From contig JAPSFT010000024.1 of assembly GCA_035063765.1 (NCBI GenBank), forward strand, positions 1-57,757: a stretch of 57,757 bases of DNA, written 5' to 3'. The notes beneath the pieces were generated by a model. That model was not told where the DNA came from and searched no databases. It saw nothing but the letters and a program-made list of their open reading frames with translations. The translations under genes were made by a program, and so were the position numbers. Source of the DNA: Deltaproteobacteria bacterium. GTDB lineage: Bacteria > Myxococcota_A > UBA9160 > PR03. Positions 17,084 to 25,347 of the stretch are shown piece after piece (the first letter of the stretch is position 1; each line of letters starts with the position of its first letter).

Positions 17084-17719
17084 TCAGTCCTCGAGGACGA
17101 CCAAGCGGTTCGGGATCTCGTCGGGGTTGGTGGCCGCGGCAGGAAGATGGCGCGCGAGGATCTCGCCGCAGCGCCGGACCGCCGCCTCGAGCCCCTCGAC
17201 GGCCCGGCCCGCGCGCAGCCCGCCGGCGGCCAGCTCCACGACCTGGTGCCAGCTCTCGCCGGGGTCGAGCACGCGATCGATGCCCTCGTCGGCGAGCACC
17301 ACCACGCGGCGCTCGAGCAGCGCCACGAAGAGCAGGATGCCCGTGCGCCCGCGGGTCCGGGCGAGGCCCTGCTCGGCGAAGCAGCGGCGCGCGCGCTGCG
17401 CGACGCGCTGCTCGACCAGCGCGGCGGGGAGGAGCGCACGGCGTATCGCTTCGATCCGCCCGATCCCGTGGCCGGCCAGGAGCGCTGCGGCCTGGGCGGC
17501 GAGATAGCCCGTCCAGGGGAGCGGCGGGGCGAACCAGCCGAGGCCCAGGAAGGCCAGCGCCGCGAGCGCGACGCCGAGCCGCCAGCCGAGCGCCCCGTAC
17601 TCGTCGCAGGCTCCGACCACGGCGACCACGATCTCGCCGCCGGTCGCGCGCTCGGCCTCCGCCACCACCGCCTCGAGGTGCTGGCGGGCCGCCGGGTCGA
17701 TCCACTCGTGGGTCCGCAT
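17084..17719 (-). CDS. TPM-domain membrane protein
   Basis: A 211-residue protein: a short N-terminal TPM-like segment (HLEAVVAEAERATGGEIVVAV), one or two hydrophobic segments (LGVALAALAFLGLGWFAPPL and nearby), then a second half containing TGILLFVALLERRVVVLADE and a helical end. This is the usual companion of YgcG-type TPM proteins in lemA clusters. It is the third gene of a minus-strand unit, 4 bp after the ygcG-like stop. Function unknown; probably works with LemA and the larger TPM protein in the envelope. Confidence 0.78.
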   Translation of the reverse strand: MRTHEWIDPAARQHLEAVVAEAERATGGEIVVAVVGACDEYGALGWRLGVALAALAFLGLGWFAPPLPWTGYLAAQAAALLAGHGIGRIEAIRRALLPAALVEQRVAQRARRCFAEQGLARTRGRTGILLFVALLERRVVVLADEGIDRVLDPGESWHQVVELAAGGLRAGRAVEGLEAAVRRCGEILARHLPAAATNPDEIPNRLVVLED

Positions 17720-17723
17720 CGCG

Positions 17724-18635
17724 CTACCAGCTCCCCGAGGCGCCGCCGCCCCCGAAGCCGCCGCCGCCGCCGCCCCCGAAGCCGCCGCCGCCCCCGAAGC
17801 CGCCGCCGTCGCCGAAGCCCCCCCCGCCGCCGGAGCCGCCGCCCCAGCCGCCGCCCGGGACGAAGATGGGCCCGCCCCGGCGCCGGCCCCGGCCTCCGCC
17901 GAGCCCGCCCGGCCCGCCGAGCCCGAGCACGAAGGCGGCCCCGAAGGCCAGGAGCGCCCAGCCGAGGCTCGCCAGCAGGAGCCACGTGACCGCCCCGCCG
18001 ATGCCGCCGCCGACCAGCGACGCGAGCGGCCGCCTGCGCCGGAGCGGGGCTGCGAGCACGGTCCCGAGCAAGGCGGCAAACCCCACCGCGGCGAGCGGGT
18101 CGGTGTGCGGGGTGCGCTCGCGCGCAGGCGGGCGCTCCACCACCTCGCCGCGGGCCGCCCGCATCAGGGCGCCCACCCCCGCCTCGATCCCGCCCGCGAA
18201 GTCGCCCGTCCGGAAGTGCGGGAACATGACGTCCTCGAGCACACGCTTGGCGATCGCGTCGGGGACCACGCCTTCGAGCCCGTAGCCCACCTCGATGCGC
18301 GCGCGCCGGTCCTTCGGCGCCACGACGACGAGGATCCCGTTGTCGGCGCCGGCCTGGCCGAGCCGCCAGCGTTCGGCGACGCGCAGCGCGAAGGGCTCGA
18401 TCGCCTCGCCCTCGAGCGAGGGCACCGTGAGCACCACGATCTGGTGCGTGGTCTCGGCCTCGAAGGCGGCGAGCTGCGCGTCGAGCCGCGCCGCGGCGGC
18501 GGGGTCGAGCACGCCCGCGAGGTCCTCGACCCGCCCGCGCAGCGGAGGGACCGGCAGCTCGGCTCGGGCAGCACCCGCGACCGCGAGGACGACCAGCGCG
18601 GCGAGCGCGATCCCGCGCGCCGGGTGCTGGATCAG
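17724..18635 (-). CDS. YgcG-like TPM-domain protein with Gly-rich tail, probable CTG start
   Basis: A 303-residue exported membrane protein. Signal peptide IALAALVVLAVAGAARA, then the TPM domain (VEDLAGVLDPAAAARLDAQL, HQIVVLTVPSLEG, WRLGQAGADNGILVVVAPKD, RIEVGYGLEGVVPDAIA), two hydrophobic segments and a poly-Gly/Phe tail ending GASGSW, typical of the family. No ATG, GTG or TTG exists in frame before or inside the signal peptide. CTG at 18635 overlaps the lemA stop as CTGA and has a perfect GGAGGTGA ribosome site 5 bases upstream, so I take it as the start. The poly-Gly tail is encoded by GC-rich simple-sequence DNA. Confidence 0.88.
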   Translation of the reverse strand: MIQHPARGIALAALVVLAVAGAARAELPVPPLRGRVEDLAGVLDPAAAARLDAQLAAFEAETTHQIVVLTVPSLEGEAIEPFALRVAERWRLGQAGADNGILVVVAPKDRRARIEVGYGLEGVVPDAIAKRVLEDVMFPHFRTGDFAGGIEAGVGALMRAARGEVVERPPARERTPHTDPLAAVGFAALLGTVLAAPLRRRRPLASLVGGGIGGAVTWLLLASLGWALLAFGAAFVLGLGGPGGLGGGRGRRRGGPIFVPGGGWGGGSGGGGGFGDGGGFGGGGGFGGGGGGGFGGGGASGSW

Positions 18636-19228
18636 AACTTCACCTCCGGCGGGGTCTCCGCGCCCGGACGGGCCTCGAAGCTGGGACGCACCTCGGCGCC
18701 GAGCAGGAAGCGTGCCGTCAGGTTGGTCGGGAAGAAGCGCACGAGCTTGTTGTACTCGGCGACCGCCTCGATGTAGCGGTTGCGCGCCACCGCGATGCGG
18801 TTCTCGGTGCCCTCGAGCTGGGCCTGGAGGTCGCGGAAGCTCGCGCTGGCCTTCAGGTCGGGATAGCGCTCCACCGTCACGAGCAGCCGTGACAGGGCGC
18901 TCGAGAGCTCTCCCTGCGCTGCCTCGAAGCGCTGGAAGGCCGCGGGGTCGTTGACCAGCTCTGGTGTCGCCTGGATGCTGGTGGCCTTGGCGCGGGCGTT
19001 CACCACCGCCTCGAGCGTCCCGCGCTCGAAGTCGGCCGAGCCCTTCACGGTGTTGACCAGGTTCTGCACCAGGTCGGCGCGGCGCTGGTACTGGTTGCCC
19101 ACCTCGGCCCAGGCGGCCTTCACCTGCTCGTCGGCGCCCTGGATGCGGTTGTAGCCACAGCCCGGCGCGAGCAGGCCGAGGATCGTGGTCGCGGCGATCG
19201 AGAGGGCGAGGCGGGTGCGGGCGGCCAT
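18632..19228 (-). CDS. lemA: LemA family lipoprotein
   Basis: A 198-residue LemA-fold helical protein with lipobox LLAPGC (Cys24). The domain has YNRIQGADEQVKAAWAEV, NQYQRRADLVQNLVNTVKG, SRLLVTVERYPDLKAS and a conserved end RNRYIEAVAEYNKLVRFFPT. The gene leads a three-gene unit with the two TPM proteins, the classic lemA-ygcG arrangement. ATG at 19228 is preceded by GGAGGAGGAG. The stop is reused as part of the CTG start of the next gene. Confidence 0.93.
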   Translation of the reverse strand: MAARTRLALSIAATTILGLLAPGCGYNRIQGADEQVKAAWAEVGNQYQRRADLVQNLVNTVKGSADFERGTLEAVVNARAKATSIQATPELVNDPAAFQRFEAAQGELSSALSRLLVTVERYPDLKASASFRDLQAQLEGTENRIAVARNRYIEAVAEYNKLVRFFPTNLTARFLLGAEVRPSFEARPGAETPPEVKF

Positions 19229-19299
19229 GGGGTCTCCTCCTCCGGCGGTGCTCGCAGCTTACCCTCAAGCGGCGCGCGCGAGGGGCCGATTCCGCCGCC

Positions 19300-19467
19300 A
19301 TGGCCCGCCGCGACGACCTCTCCTGTCCGATCTGCCAGGCCGACGTGCCGCTCGCCGGCGACGAGAAGCCGGGCGACGAGGTCGCCTGCATGTACTGCGG
19401 CGCGCCCTGCCGCCTGGTCGGGAAGAAGGACCAGGAGGGCGAGCTCGACCTGGAAGAGGATTTCTAG
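19300..19467 (+). CDS. 55-residue zinc-ribbon protein
   Basis: A short plus-strand gene. The product starts MARRDDLSCPICQADVPLAG and has two CxxC pairs (CPIC and CMYCG) spaced for a single zinc, an intervening acidic stretch (GDEKPGDEV), and an acidic end ELDLEEDF. No signal or membrane segment. Its TAG stop shares a CTAG with the convergent rfbC stop, so the two genes overlap tail to tail by 4 bp. Codon use looks like its neighbours. Likely a small metal-binding or nucleic-acid-associated protein of unknown role. Confidence 0.72.
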   Translation: MARRDDLSCPICQADVPLAGDEKPGDEVACMYCGAPCRLVGKKDQEGELDLEEDF

Positions 19468-20030
19468 GGTCGCTCGAAGGGGGGAAGCCGCCCCTGGCTC
19501 GCCCACTCCGCCAGGGCCGGCGCCTCCCGGTCGCGCGGCGAGAGGACCGGGTCCTGGACCGGCCAGCGCACGCCGATCCGCGGGTCGTTCCACGCGATCG
19601 CGATCTCGTGCTCGGGGGCGTAGACCTCCGAGCACTTGTACTCGACCTCGGCGCTCTCGCTCAGCACGCAGAAGCCATGGGCGAAGCCCACCGGGAGGTA
19701 GAGCTGGCGGAAGTTCTCGGCCGACAGCTCGAAGCCGGCCCAGCGGCCGTAGCCCGGCGAGCCGCGGCGCAGGTCCACCGCCACGTCGAAGATCGCGCCC
19801 GCGACGCAGCGCACGAGCTTCGCCATCGGCCGCGGTGCGAGCTGCGCGTGGAGCCCGCGCAGCGTGCCCCGCTGCGAGCGCGAGTGGTTGTCCTGCACGA
19901 AGCGCGCGTCGATGCCGTGCTCGCGGTAGCGCGCCTCGCGCCAGGTCTCGAGGAAGAAGCCGCGCGCATCGCGGTGGACCACCGGCTCGATCACGACCAG
20001 GCCCGGGAGCTCCGTCGCGAGCACCTTCAC
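19464..20030 (-). CDS. rfbC: dTDP-4-dehydrorhamnose 3,5-epimerase
   Basis: Third enzyme of dTDP-L-rhamnose synthesis, cupin fold, 188 residues. Blocks: [40 protein letters not shown] (His61 is the likely catalytic base), [34 protein letters not shown] and the C-terminal [16 protein letters not shown] at 20030 overlaps the rfbA stop as GTGA. rfbB and rfbD are not in the window, so the pathway is only half encoded here. Rhamnose would go to lipopolysaccharide or exopolysaccharide. Confidence 0.94.
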   Translation of the reverse strand: MKVLATELPGLVVIEPVVHRDARGFFLETWREARYREHGIDARFVQDNHSRSQRGTLRGLHAQLAPRPMAKLVRCVAGAIFDVAVDLRRGSPGYGRWAGFELSAENFRQLYLPVGFAHGFCVLSESAEVEYKCSEVYAPEHEIAIAWNDPRIGVRWPVQDPVLSPRDREAPALAEWASQGRLPPFERP

Positions 20031-20905
20031 CGCGGCGGCTCCTCGCTGGCGAGCCGCAGCAGGTAGGCGCCGTAGCTCGACTTCGCGAGCTCGCGGCCGA
20101 GCTTCTCGAGCTGTTCGCGGCTCACCCAGCCCTGCCGGTAGGCGATCTCCTCGGGGCACGCGACCATCAGGCCCTGCCGCTCCTGCACCGCGTGGATGTA
20201 GCCCGAGGCCTGGAGCAGCGACTCGTGGGTGCCGGTGTCGAGCCAGGCCGTGCCGCGCCCGAGCCGCTCCACGGCGAGCCGGCCGCGGCGCAGGTAGGCC
20301 AGGTTCACGTCCGTGATCTCGAGCTCGCCGCGCGCCGAGGGCGCGAGCGACTCCGCGATCCCGACCACCTCGCCGTCGTAGAAGTAGAGCCCCACGACGG
20401 CGTAGTGCGAGCGCGGCGCCTTCGGCTTCTCCTCGATCCCGATGGCGCGGCCGTCCGCGTCGAACTCGACGACGCCGTAGCGCTCGGGATCCTGCACCCA
20501 GTAGCCGAACACGGTGGCGCCGGTGCGGCGCGCGGCGGCGGCGCGCAGCGTCTCGGAGAGGCCGCCGCCGTGGAAGAGGTTGTCGCCGAGCGCGAGCGCG
20601 ACCGGCCCGCCCGCGATGAACTCGCGCCCGATCAGGAACGCCTGCGCGATGCCCTCGGGACGGGGCTGCGCCGCGTACCGGATCGACAGGCCGAGCCAGG
20701 ATCCGTCGCCGAGCAGCCGCTCGAAGAAGGGCAGGTCGGCGGGTGTGCTGATCAGGAGCAGGTCCCGGATCCCGGCCAGCATCAGGGTCGAGAGCGGGTA
20801 GTAGATCATCGGCTTGTCGTAGACCGGCAGCAGCTGCTTGCTCACCCCACGCGTGATCGGGTGCAGCCGCGTGCCGGCGCCGCCGGCGAGCAGGATTCCC
20901 TTCAC
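20027..20905 (-). CDS. rfbA: Glucose-1-phosphate thymidylyltransferase
   Basis: Makes dTDP-glucose from dTTP and glucose-1-phosphate, the first step of dTDP-rhamnose synthesis; 292 residues, the normal length. The nucleotide-binding start is [20 protein letters not shown], then [52 protein letters not shown] and [20 protein letters not shown]. The start codon is GTG at 20905. First gene of the rfbA-rfbC pair. An upstream TACAGT on the minus strand may be a -10 element, but I could not find a convincing -35. Confidence 0.96.
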   Translation of the reverse strand: MKGILLAGGAGTRLHPITRGVSKQLLPVYDKPMIYYPLSTLMLAGIRDLLLISTPADLPFFERLLGDGSWLGLSIRYAAQPRPEGIAQAFLIGREFIAGGPVALALGDNLFHGGGLSETLRAAAARRTGATVFGYWVQDPERYGVVEFDADGRAIGIEEKPKAPRSHYAVVGLYFYDGEVVGIAESLAPSARGELEITDVNLAYLRRGRLAVERLGRGTAWLDTGTHESLLQASGYIHAVQERQGLMVACPEEIAYRQGWVSREQLEKLGRELAKSSYGAYLLRLASEEPPR

Positions 20906-21113
20906 CGGACCTCGTCCTCCAGGCGCCCCGCCTCGCGAAGCCCTCCGGGGCTCGCGAAGCCGGCCGGATCCCAGCCTTCCGCTTGCGGGACGCGGCGGAC
21001 TGTATCCCGCCCCTACGGGCGCATCACGGGTGGGTGTCCGGGTGAGCCCGACACGTCACGGCCGCCCGGGGCGATCGCCGCCGGCTCGGGTCCGGGAGGA
21101 AGGAGGGCCGCGT

Positions 21114-21311
21114 TCAACGCGCGTCGAGCGGGCAGTCGCGGAAGTTGCCGACCAGCTTCACGGAGCCGGATTCGAGCATGTGCGCGACGGTGGCGATCAC
21201 CTCGCGCTCGTTGTCGGCGACCTGGCTCACCGCCCAGACCAGCTCCCAGAGCGTGACCTCGAGGGTGTCGGCATGGAGCGTCTGGACCGGGATCGAAACG
21301 GCAGCGGCCAT
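21114..21311 (-). CDS. 65-residue conserved hypothetical protein behind a sigma-54-type promoter
   Basis: The product has 65 residues: a hydrophobic N-terminus MAAAVSIPVQTLHADTLEV, then ELVWAVSQVADNEREVIATV and a C-terminal AHMLESGSVKLVGNFRD. The L-x-E-L-V-x-A-V-x-x-V-x-D-x-E-x-E-V-I-A-T-V pattern looks like a small helical regulator. I recall similar short proteins in Myxococcota but cannot name a family. A strong GGAGG ribosome site precedes the ATG. A good GG-N10-GC element lies 30 bases upstream (21341-21356), so it may be switched on by an RpoN activator. Confidence 0.7.
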   Translation of the reverse strand: MAAAVSIPVQTLHADTLEVTLWELVWAVSQVADNEREVIATVAHMLESGSVKLVGNFRDCPLDAR

Positions 21312-21340
21312 CGGTGAATCCTCCCCTGCCTCCCTGTAGG

Positions 21341-21356
21341 AGCAGGAACCGTGCCA
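21341..21356 (-). promoter_or_regulatory. Sigma-54 (RpoN)-type promoter
   Basis: Minus strand reads TGGCACGGTTCCTGCT, close to the consensus TGGCACG-N4-TTGC(A/T) with the essential GG and GC dinucleotides exactly ten bases apart. The predicted start about 12 bases downstream of the GC falls near 21331, leaving a leader of about 20 bases that holds the GGAGG ribosome site for the ATG at 21311. No upstream activator site was identified and rpoN is not in the window. Confidence 0.6.
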
Positions 21357-21490
21357 CCCCCTGACGGTTGCGCCGCTGGAGGGTTCTCGAGCGATTTCCA
21401 GCAGTTGCAGCGAAGGCTACCCGCCGCCTCGGGTGACGGGGCACGGCCCCGGTGACGGATTTCGGACGCGCGGTGTTCGAAAGCCGGCTC

Positions 21491-23020
21491 TCAGGGCGGG
21501 CCGGGCGCATCGCCCTCGCGGCGGTAGCCGAGCGCCTCCGCCATCGGAGCGGCCCCGACCCGCGCGGCGCCCTCGAGATCCGCGATCGTGCGGGCGACCC
21601 GCAGGAGGCGCCGCGCGGCGCGCGCGGAGAGCCGCAGCTTCTCGACGGCGCGACCGAGCAGGGCGCGCGCTTCGGGGGCGGCGTCCACCAGCAGGTCGAG
21701 CGCGCGGTCGGCGATCTCGGCGTTGGTGCGCAGCCCGTGCCGGTCGAGCCGCTCGCGCTGGCGGGCGCGCGCGGCCAGGACGCGTGCGCGCACGAGCGCG
21801 CTCGCCTCGCCGGCAGGCGTTTCGCTGGCGAGCTCGCGCCACGCGACCGCGGGGACCGAGACGTGCAGATCGATGCGGTCGAGGAGCGGGCCCGAGACGC
21901 GCGCGAGGTAGCGGGCGATCGAGGCGTCGCTGCACGAGCAGTCGCGGAAGCGCGAGAGCCGCCAGCCGCAGGGACAGGGGTTCGCGGCCGCCACGAGCTG
22001 GAAGTCCGCCGGGAAGACGCAGGTCCCTCCCGCCCGCGCCACCACGACGCGGCGCTCCTCGAGGACCTGGCGCAGCGACTCGAGCGTCGTGCGCTCGAAC
22101 TCCGGCAGCTCGTCGAGGAAGAGCACCCCGTGGTGGGCGAGCGACGCCTCGCCGGGGCGCGGGGGCGAGCCGCCGCCGAGCAGGCCCGCGCGGCTCGCGG
22201 CGTGGTGCGGGGCGCGAAACGGCCGCTCGCGCACGATCGGTGCGTCGCCGAGCCGGCCCGCCGCGCCGTGGATGCGCGTGGCCTCGACGGCCTCTGCGAA
22301 GGCGAGGGGCGGCAGCAGGCCCGGCAGGCGCCGCGCGAGCATCGTCTTGCCGGAGCCGGGCGGGCCCTCGAGCAGCAGGCCGTGGCCGCCGGCCGCAGCG
22401 ATCTCGAGCGCACGCTTCGCGCGCGCCTGGCCCCGGACCTCCGCGAGGTCGCCGGCGCAGGTCGGTGCCGGGAGCCGCTCGGGCCCGATGGGTGGCACCG
22501 CCGCCAGGCCGAGGCCGGTCTGGACGAAGCGCAGCACGGTGCCGAGGTCGTCGGCCGGCAGCACGGCGAGGCCGGGTGTCAGCGCCGCCTCGCCGCCGTT
22601 CGCGCGCGGCACGACGACCCGCTTGCAGCCGGCGTCGCGCAGCGCGAGCGCGAGGGCGAGCGCGCCGCGTACCGGGCGCAGCCGGCCGTCGAGCGCGAGC
22701 TCGCCGACGAGCCCGAGCCGCGGCAGGGACGTGGCTTCGACGGCGCCGGACGCCGCCAGCACCCCGATCGCGATCGGCAGGTCGAGACCGGCGCCGCTCT
22801 TGCGGACCGAGGCCGGCGCGAGGTTCACCGTCACGCGGCGCTCGGGAATGCGGTGACCGGCGGCATGCACGGCCGCGCGCACCCGGGCGGCGCTCTCGCG
22901 CACGGCTGCCTCGGGCAGCCCGATCACCTCGATGCGCGGAAGCTGCGAGCCGATCCGGACCTCGACCTCGACCGCGATCCCGTCGACGCCCGAGAGCACG
23001 GCCCCCAGCACGCGTGTCAT
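21491..23020 (-). CDS. comM: ComM/YifB family Mg-chelatase-like AAA+ ATPase
   Basis: Branch-migration helicase of natural transformation (ComM) or its widespread YifB-like relatives, 509 residues. The N-terminal ChlI-like domain has RIEVIGLPEAAVRESAARVR and VNLAPASVRKSGAGLDLPIA. The AAA+ core has Walker A EGPPGSGKTMLARRLPGLLP, then PFRAPHHAASRAGLLGGG, HHGVLFLDELPEFERTTLES and NPCPCGW with a cysteine-rich turn (FRDCSCSD). The C-terminal helical region resembles other ComM proteins. ATG at 23020 has GGGAG upstream. Only this competence-related gene is seen. It diverges from the OmpA-like gene across a 337-bp gap. Confidence 0.93.
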   Translation of the reverse strand: MTRVLGAVLSGVDGIAVEVEVRIGSQLPRIEVIGLPEAAVRESAARVRAAVHAAGHRIPERRVTVNLAPASVRKSGAGLDLPIAIGVLAASGAVEATSLPRLGLVGELALDGRLRPVRGALALALALRDAGCKRVVVPRANGGEAALTPGLAVLPADDLGTVLRFVQTGLGLAAVPPIGPERLPAPTCAGDLAEVRGQARAKRALEIAAAGGHGLLLEGPPGSGKTMLARRLPGLLPPLAFAEAVEATRIHGAAGRLGDAPIVRERPFRAPHHAASRAGLLGGGSPPRPGEASLAHHGVLFLDELPEFERTTLESLRQVLEERRVVVARAGGTCVFPADFQLVAAANPCPCGWRLSRFRDCSCSDASIARYLARVSGPLLDRIDLHVSVPAVAWRELASETPAGEASALVRARVLAARARQRERLDRHGLRTNAEIADRALDLLVDAAPEARALLGRAVEKLRLSARAARRLLRVARTIADLEGAARVGAAPMAEALGYRREGDAPGPP

Positions 23021-23357
23021 GTCCGATGCTCCCGGGACCGGGCGGGGCGAGCTGCGAAGAGCGGTCAACCGGGGTGGGGACGAGGCCGAAGGAGACGGGG
23101 GACAGAAGGCAGGGTCTCCAGAGGAGACCCTGCCTTCCCCCTTTTCGGAGAGCCCCGCCAGGAGTGGGGCTTCCCACACCCTGGAAGTGGCCCGGGGGCT
23201 TCGGAGGTGGCAGCCGGTGGCACGAATGCCGGGGCGTTCGTCTTGCGTCCAAGCCCGGGCGCCGTCTACGTTCGGCCACCCTCGCGAATCCGCTCGAGGA
23301 TCACCGCCCGCGCGTGCGGGTGCCCCGCAGGGCCCGATCCACCAGGAGGGAGCATCC
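23021..23357. other. Divergent intergenic region between comM and the OmpA-like gene
   Basis: 337 bp without a convincing gene. It holds the long terminator-like hairpin at 23106-23145, a second weaker hairpin (AGCCCC 23151-23156 with GGGGCT 23166-23171), and on the plus strand TTGCGT (23243-23248) with TACGTT (23267-23272), 18 bp apart, a weak promoter candidate for the OmpA-like gene. AGGAGGG before 23358 is that gene's ribosome site. Confidence 0.7.
23106..23145 (+). terminator. Strong terminator-like hairpin in a divergent promoter region
   Basis: Perfect 14-bp stem (23106-23119 with 23123-23136) and a 3-base loop AGA, followed on the plus strand by CCCCCTTTTC. This is the form of an intrinsic terminator, yet no gene upstream on the plus strand would use it, because comM starts at 23020 on the other strand. 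It could end a small RNA made from 23021 onwards, act as an attenuator, or be a dispersed repeat. Confidence 0.55.
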
Positions 23358-24035
23358 ATGTCGTCGATCGCCAGCGCCCGGCTCGCGCCGGCCGCCTCCG
23401 TGGCCATCGGCCTGCTCGCAGCGCTCGCCTGCGCATCCGCGCCCGGCAACCGCACCACCCAGGGCGCGGTGCTCGGCAGCCTCGCCGGTGCGGGTGCCGG
23501 CGTGCTGGCGGCGGGCGAGGGCGACAACCTCGCCGGCGGCCTGATCGGAGCTGCGGTCGGCGGCCTCGCCGGCGGCCTGATCGGCCACTACCTCGACAAC
23601 CAGGCCCGCGAGATCGACGCGATCCCCGACGCCACCGTCGAGCGCCAGCCCGACCGCCTGCTCGTCACCTTCCCCGGCGACACGCTCTTCGACAGCGGCT
23701 CCGCCACGATCGCGCCGGGCGCCGCCCAGCGCCTCCAGTCGCTGGCCCGCACGCTCGGGCAGTATCCGGCGAGCGAGGTCGTGGTGCGCGGCTACACCGA
23801 TTCGGTGGGATCCGAGGCGTCGAACCTGCGTCTGTCGGAGGACCGCGCGAACAACGTCCGCAACCACCTGGTCCACGCTGGCGTGTCGCCCTCGCGGATC
23901 ACCGCGATGGGCTTCGGCGAGGAGTTCCCGGTCGCGAGCAACGCGACCGACGCGGGCCGGCTGCAGAACCGGCGCGTCGAGATCGAGATCGTCCCGCAGC
24001 AGGACCAGATGCGCGAACCCGCACCGCGCTACTGA
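23358..24035 (+). CDS. OmpA-family protein with glycine zipper, probable lipoprotein
   Basis: A 225-residue envelope protein. The signal ends AALAC, a lipobox-like Cys25 that is not an ideal match. A glycine zipper follows (GAVLGSLAGAGAGVLAAGEG; LIGAAVGGLAGGLIGHYLD), then an OmpA peptidoglycan-binding domain: GDTLFDSGSATIAPGAAQRL, VVVRGYTDSVGSEASNLRLS, EDRANNVRNHLVHAGVSPSR and DAGRLQNRRVEIEIVP. The layout matches the YiaD/Pal-like family tethering the outer membrane to peptidoglycan. ATG at 23358 has AGGAGGG upstream. Followed closely by a VWA gene. Confidence 0.9.
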   Translation: MSSIASARLAPAASVAIGLLAALACASAPGNRTTQGAVLGSLAGAGAGVLAAGEGDNLAGGLIGAAVGGLAGGLIGHYLDNQAREIDAIPDATVERQPDRLLVTFPGDTLFDSGSATIAPGAAQRLQSLARTLGQYPASEVVVRGYTDSVGSEASNLRLSEDRANNVRNHLVHAGVSPSRITAMGFGEEFPVASNATDAGRLQNRRVEIEIVPQQDQMREPAPRY

Positions 24036-24052
24036 GCTGCGCGGCACCCACC

Positions 24053-25303
24053 ATGCGAGAGCGTCTCCGCCTCCGATCCGCCCTGCCGCTGCTGCTCGCC
24101 GGGCTCGTGCCCGCGGCCGGGGCCGAGGTGCACGTCTCGATCGAGTCCCCGCGTCCCGGCCAGCAGGTCGAGAACCGCGTCGACCAGGCGCCGATCCGGG
24201 GCGCCGCCTCGGCCGACGGCAAGCGACCTGCCGACTTCGACGTGATGATCGTGCTCGACGTCTCGGGCTCGACCCGCAACCCGAGCGGGGTGGACGTCGA
24301 CGGCGACGGCGAGGTCGGCCTCGACCCGCGGCGCGAGCTGATCCCGGGCTTCGGCGACGACGTCCAGAACACCGACCCGGGCGACTCGATCTTCGAGGCC
24401 CAGGCGGCCGCGGCGCGCGCGCTGCTGCGCGGGCTCGACGGGAGCCGGGTGCGCGTGGGCCTCGCGACCTTCGCCGGCGAGGTCGACGCCTCCGGCCAGC
24501 GGCGCAGCCAGAACCAGAAGGATGCCTGGCTCGAGGTTCCCCTCACGAGCGACTTCGCCGCGGTGGCGCGCGGCATCGACGCGGTGGTGGCGCGCGGGCC
24601 CTCCGGCGCCACCAACTACGCCGCCGGGCTGCGGCTCGCGATCACCGAGCTCTCGGGACTGCCCGGCGCCCGCAGCCAGCGCCGCCCCGGCGCGCAGCCG
24701 GTGATCCTGTTCCTGAGCGACGGCGTGCCCTCGCTCCCGATCGGCTCCGGTGCCATCACCGACCCCGGCGACGTCGAGGCGGCGATCTCCGCCGCGAAGC
24801 TTGCCCAGCTCGCCGGGATCCGGATCAACACCTACGCGCTCGGTGAGCAGGCGCTGACCTTCCCCCAGGCGGTGACCGAGATGGCGCGCGTCTCGCTCGG
24901 CACCTACACGCCGGTGCAGAACCCGGGCGACATCGTCGCGATGCTCCAGGGCGTGAGCTTCGCCAACGTCGAGGACGTGGTGATCACGAACCTCACGACC
25001 GGCGACTTCTCCACCGACGTGGCGCTCGAGCCCGACGGCTCGTTCTCGGGCTTCGTGCCGGTGCGCGAGGGGCGCAACCAGATCCGCGTCACCGCGCTCG
25101 CCTCCGACGGGACGCGGGGCAGCGTCACCCTCGACCTCGACTTCGGCCGCACCCAGCTCACCGATCTCGAGCTGGCCCGCGAGCTCGAGCGCATCCGGCG
25201 CATGAACAAGGAGCTCCTGCTGCTCAAGGAGCGCAAGAAGATCGAGGACTTCCGAAGCCGCGAGAAGAAGGACCTCGAGCTCGAGGTGGAGAAGAAGCCG
25301 TAG
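24053..25303 (+). CDS. Exported von Willebrand factor A-domain protein
   Basis: A 416-residue exported protein: a signal peptide ending PAAGAEV, then a VWA domain whose MIDAS is intact (IVLDVSGSTRNPSG). Inside it, DVDGDGEVGLDPRRE resembles an EF-hand/dockerin-like calcium loop. Later blocks are RVRVGLATFAGEV, GPSGATNYAAGLRLA, VILFLSDGVPSLP and INTYALGE. After the VWA domain a beta-rich region (VEDVVITNLTTGDFSTDVAL) looks Ig-like, and the last 50 residues form a charged coiled coil (LARELERIRRMNKELLLLKE). Only 17 bp from the OmpA-like gene, so probably co-transcribed. Likely a surface or periplasmic adhesion or scaffold protein; partner unknown. Confidence 0.88.
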   Translation: MRERLRLRSALPLLLAGLVPAAGAEVHVSIESPRPGQQVENRVDQAPIRGAASADGKRPADFDVMIVLDVSGSTRNPSGVDVDGDGEVGLDPRRELIPGFGDDVQNTDPGDSIFEAQAAAARALLRGLDGSRVRVGLATFAGEVDASGQRRSQNQKDAWLEVPLTSDFAAVARGIDAVVARGPSGATNYAAGLRLAITELSGLPGARSQRRPGAQPVILFLSDGVPSLPIGSGAITDPGDVEAAISAAKLAQLAGIRINTYALGEQALTFPQAVTEMARVSLGTYTPVQNPGDIVAMLQGVSFANVEDVVITNLTTGDFSTDVALEPDGSFSGFVPVREGRNQIRVTALASDGTRGSVTLDLDFGRTQLTDLELARELERIRRMNKELLLLKERKKIEDFRSREKKDLELEVEKKP

Positions 25304-25328
25304 GGCTCGCGAGCGCGGGCGGCGAGCC
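25304..25328. terminator. Possible bidirectional hairpin between convergent genes
   Basis: GGCTCGC (25304-25310) and GCGAGCC (25322-25328) can pair around an 11-base loop. It sits exactly between the stops of the VWA gene and the convergent nitronate monooxygenase-like gene. No T-tract on either side; a weak call. Confidence 0.3.
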
Positions 25329-25347
25329 GGAGGCGCGCGGAGCTCGA

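Noticed and set aside
17740-17880. GC-rich simple sequence resembling a CRISPR-like or regulatory repeat
   Set aside because: It is the coding sequence of the poly-Gly tail of the YgcG-like protein, a normal feature of that family.
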